Source of the DNA: Deltaproteobacteria bacterium
GTDB lineage: Bacteria; Desulfobacterota_B; Binatia; UBA9968
Length of the DNA: 15,289 nucleotides
Assembly: GCA_005879255.1 (NCBI GenBank)
Contig: VBKY01000407.1
Span: 1-15,289 of the forward strand
Reading direction: 5' to 3'
Part shown: positions 14,371 through 15,289 of the stretch, piece by piece
How the letters are laid out: each line of letters begins with the position of its first letter
Numbering within the stretch: the stretch's first letter is position 1
The notes under the pieces: generated by a model
Databases searched by the model: none
What the model saw: only the letters and a program-made list of their open reading frames with translations
What the model was told of the DNA's origin: nothing
Translations under genes and position numbers: made by a program

Positions 14371-14691
14371 TTATTTGCCGTGAACGGCGAGCCAGACGGT
14401 TTCCTGAGCCGTATTGGCAACCCGGTGTTTGACATGCTTAGCGATTGTTACATAGTCACCTTGCTTAAGCTCAACTACTTCATTCCCTTCAAATTCTAAA
14501 GTGGCGCTGCCGCGCATTACAATCACCCACTCATCCCAGTTTTGATCGTACCAAAAACCCAGCGGGCTGCTGTGAGAATGAGAGGTGATTCGTTCGACCT
14601 TGATGGATGAAGTTTCAAAAAGAGTTAGGAAATCTTCGCGGTCTAATCCTTGCGGACGCTTCGCGAAAATATTCTGAGCGCGGTGAGACAT
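14371..14691 (-). CDS. Small single-domain cupin protein
   Basis: 106 residues forming one beta-barrel cupin. DEWVIVMRGSATLEFEG (53-69) gives the E-x6-G half of cupin motif 1 (Glu54, Gly61). An HSH pair (38-40) lies 13 residues before Glu54, further away than in the textbook motif, with GFWYDQNW between. Motif 2 is GDYVTIAKHVKHRVANT (78-94) with His89 and Asn93 in H-x3-N spacing. The FWYDQ...EWV pattern is shared by a family of small cupins of unknown role; metal binding by the two His, Glu and His is plausible but shifted. ATG 14691 lies 9 bases after the stop of the SDR remnant, so the pair was probably one transcript. No signal peptide is present. Confidence 0.82.
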   Translation of the reverse strand: MSHRAQNIFAKRPQGLDREDFLTLFETSSIKVERITSHSHSSPLGFWYDQNWDEWVIVMRGSATLEFEGNEVVELKQGDYVTIAKHVKHRVANTAQETVWLAVHGK

Positions 14692-14700
14692 AAAAATCTT

Positions 14701-15078
14701 TCACAAGCGAGCGCGCCGAATTCCCGGTACGTCGATGGTTCTTCGCTGGCCCCGCGCGGGCGGATTCTCCAGCGCGTAGACAATCGCATTGACCATCTGC
14801 GCGATGGTCACAAGACCTAAACGTTCCGCAGTGGCTCGGGTTGCGGGAATCATTTCGGCAATCTTGTAAAGCGGTACGACCGCTTTGGGCCACAGGCGAC
14901 CACGACCGAGAACATACCATGGACGGACAATCGTTGCCGTCACTCTCGCCTCACGAATCATCGACTCGCCGAGCGCGCGCACCCACAGATAAGCCTGCAT
15001 GATCGGCGCCGGCTGAGCGACACTCAGATAAATCAGATGAGAAATGCCTACTCGCCCTAGCCAGGAGCCCGGGCCTGT
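14701..15078 (-). pseudogene. 5'-truncated extended SDR / NAD-dependent epimerase-like gene
   Basis: A minus-strand frame open from an in-frame TGA (15079-15081) to TGA 14701-14703 reads the middle and C-terminal part of an atypical extended SDR: VGISHLIYLSVAQPAPIMQA, then VRALGESMIREARVTATIVR and PWYVLGRG. These are the usual strand, active-site helix and RPxxVxGxG segments of NmrA/epimerase-like proteins. The Rossmann N-terminus with GxxGxxG, about 100 or more residues, is absent. The only ATG in frame is at 15000 and would give 99 residues lacking the dinucleotide-binding part. It is therefore probably a remnant. A nearby ATG in another frame, reading MNRPGLLAR, could join it by a one-base shift but still would not restore the N-terminus. 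The cupin gene follows directly. Confidence 0.68.
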
Positions 15079-15120
15079 TCATCTCTTTCCCCCGCAACAA
15101 TTCTCCAAATTTAAGTATGT

Positions 15121-15137
15121 AGCCGAACAGTTCGGCT
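15121..15137. promoter_or_regulatory. Perfect short palindrome upstream of the lipoprotein gene
   Basis: AGCCGAA-CAG-TTCGGCT is a 7-bp perfect inverted repeat with a 3-base loop. It lies between the SDR remnant and the divergent lipoprotein gene, so it could be an operator or a small terminator hairpin. Confidence 0.35.
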
Positions 15138-15179
15138 GTCGAGTATAAAGTTGTGGATAACTCCAGACCGCGACTTTCC

Positions 15180-15206
15180 TTGACGATACCCGTAAACCGT
15201 TATAAA
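15180..15206 (+). promoter_or_regulatory. Promoter of the lipoprotein gene
   Basis: TTGACG (15180-15185) and TATAAA (15201-15206) each match consensus at 5 of 6 positions but are spaced 15 bases, shorter than the ideal 17. A transcript start near 15213 would leave a 19-base leader carrying AAGGAGA. A further TATAAA at 15134-15139 is an alternative -10 box. Confidence 0.45.
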
Positions 15207-15231
15207 GCAGTCCTCAATAAGGAGAGGCCAA

Positions 15232-15289
15232 GTGTCCAGACATTGTTTCGCTTTGCTCCTTCTTCTCCAGGTAGTCGCGGGGTGCTCTA
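15232..15289 (+). CDS. Start of a lipoprotein gene, cut by the window edge
   Basis: GTG at 15232 has an excellent AAGGAGA Shine-Dalgarno (15219-15225) with a 6-base spacer. The 19 residues in the window read MSRHCFALLLLLQVVAGCS: a short basic start, a leucine-rich hydrophobic core and a VVAGC lipobox, with the presumed lipidated cysteine followed by Ser. The product would be exported by Sec, lipidated and anchored in a membrane. Everything beyond the signal peptide is outside the window, so the function is unknown. Confidence 0.65.
   Translation, partial: MSRHCFALLLLLQVVAGCS

Overview
This is a bacterial chromosomal segment of moderate to high GC content, judged by eye. The gene mix (AsnRS, a type I DAHP synthase, an archaeal/LigB-type ATP-dependent DNA ligase, an integral-membrane spermidine-synthase-like protein, spondin_N and MORN-like proteins) fits an uncultivated soil or sediment bacterium. 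It could belong to one of the Desulfobacterota/Binatota, Methylomirabilota or Rokubacteria-like lineages. That placement is inference from protein flavour only. No plasmid, phage, transposase, CRISPR or rRNA/tRNA signal was seen.

Layout. 1-288: mostly no convincing gene. 289-1634 (minus strand): a Tat-exported MsrB methionine sulfoxide reductase followed by an overlapping MORN-like repeat protein. 1834-2592 (plus): a secreted spondin_N-domain protein whose signal segment is a tandem 45-bp duplication. 2751-2770: a perfect terminator hairpin. 2802-4385 (plus): ATP-dependent DNA ligase. 4495-6045 (plus): GT-C glycosyltransferase-like membrane protein behind a good sigma70-type promoter. 6132-7523 (plus): asnS, with a promoter so close that the mRNA may be leaderless. 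7586-10102 (minus, convergent to asnS): 838-residue membrane/spermidine-synthase-like fusion. 10103-10413: divergent intergenic region with a possible decayed minus-strand gene. 10414-11655 (plus): MFS transporter. 11743-12819 (plus): AroG-type DAHP synthase. 13008-14267 (plus): second MFS transporter. 14275-14359: large palindrome of GTTCAAN heptads between convergent genes. 14371-15078 (minus): cupin protein behind the 3' remnant of an extended SDR (NAD-dependent epimerase-like) gene. 15232-end (plus): start of a lipoprotein gene.

The genes do not form one evident pathway. Most appear to be single-gene units with their own promoters and terminators. The only close same-strand pairs are msrB with the MORN gene and the SDR remnant with the cupin gene. 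I found no convincing undescribed multi-gene system. The points most worth a second look are the duplicated spondin signal segment, the apparent leaderless starts, the decayed or truncated genes at 10145-10345 and 14701-15078, the heptad palindrome, and a short segment at 1034-1068 that matches the asnS OB-fold coding region.
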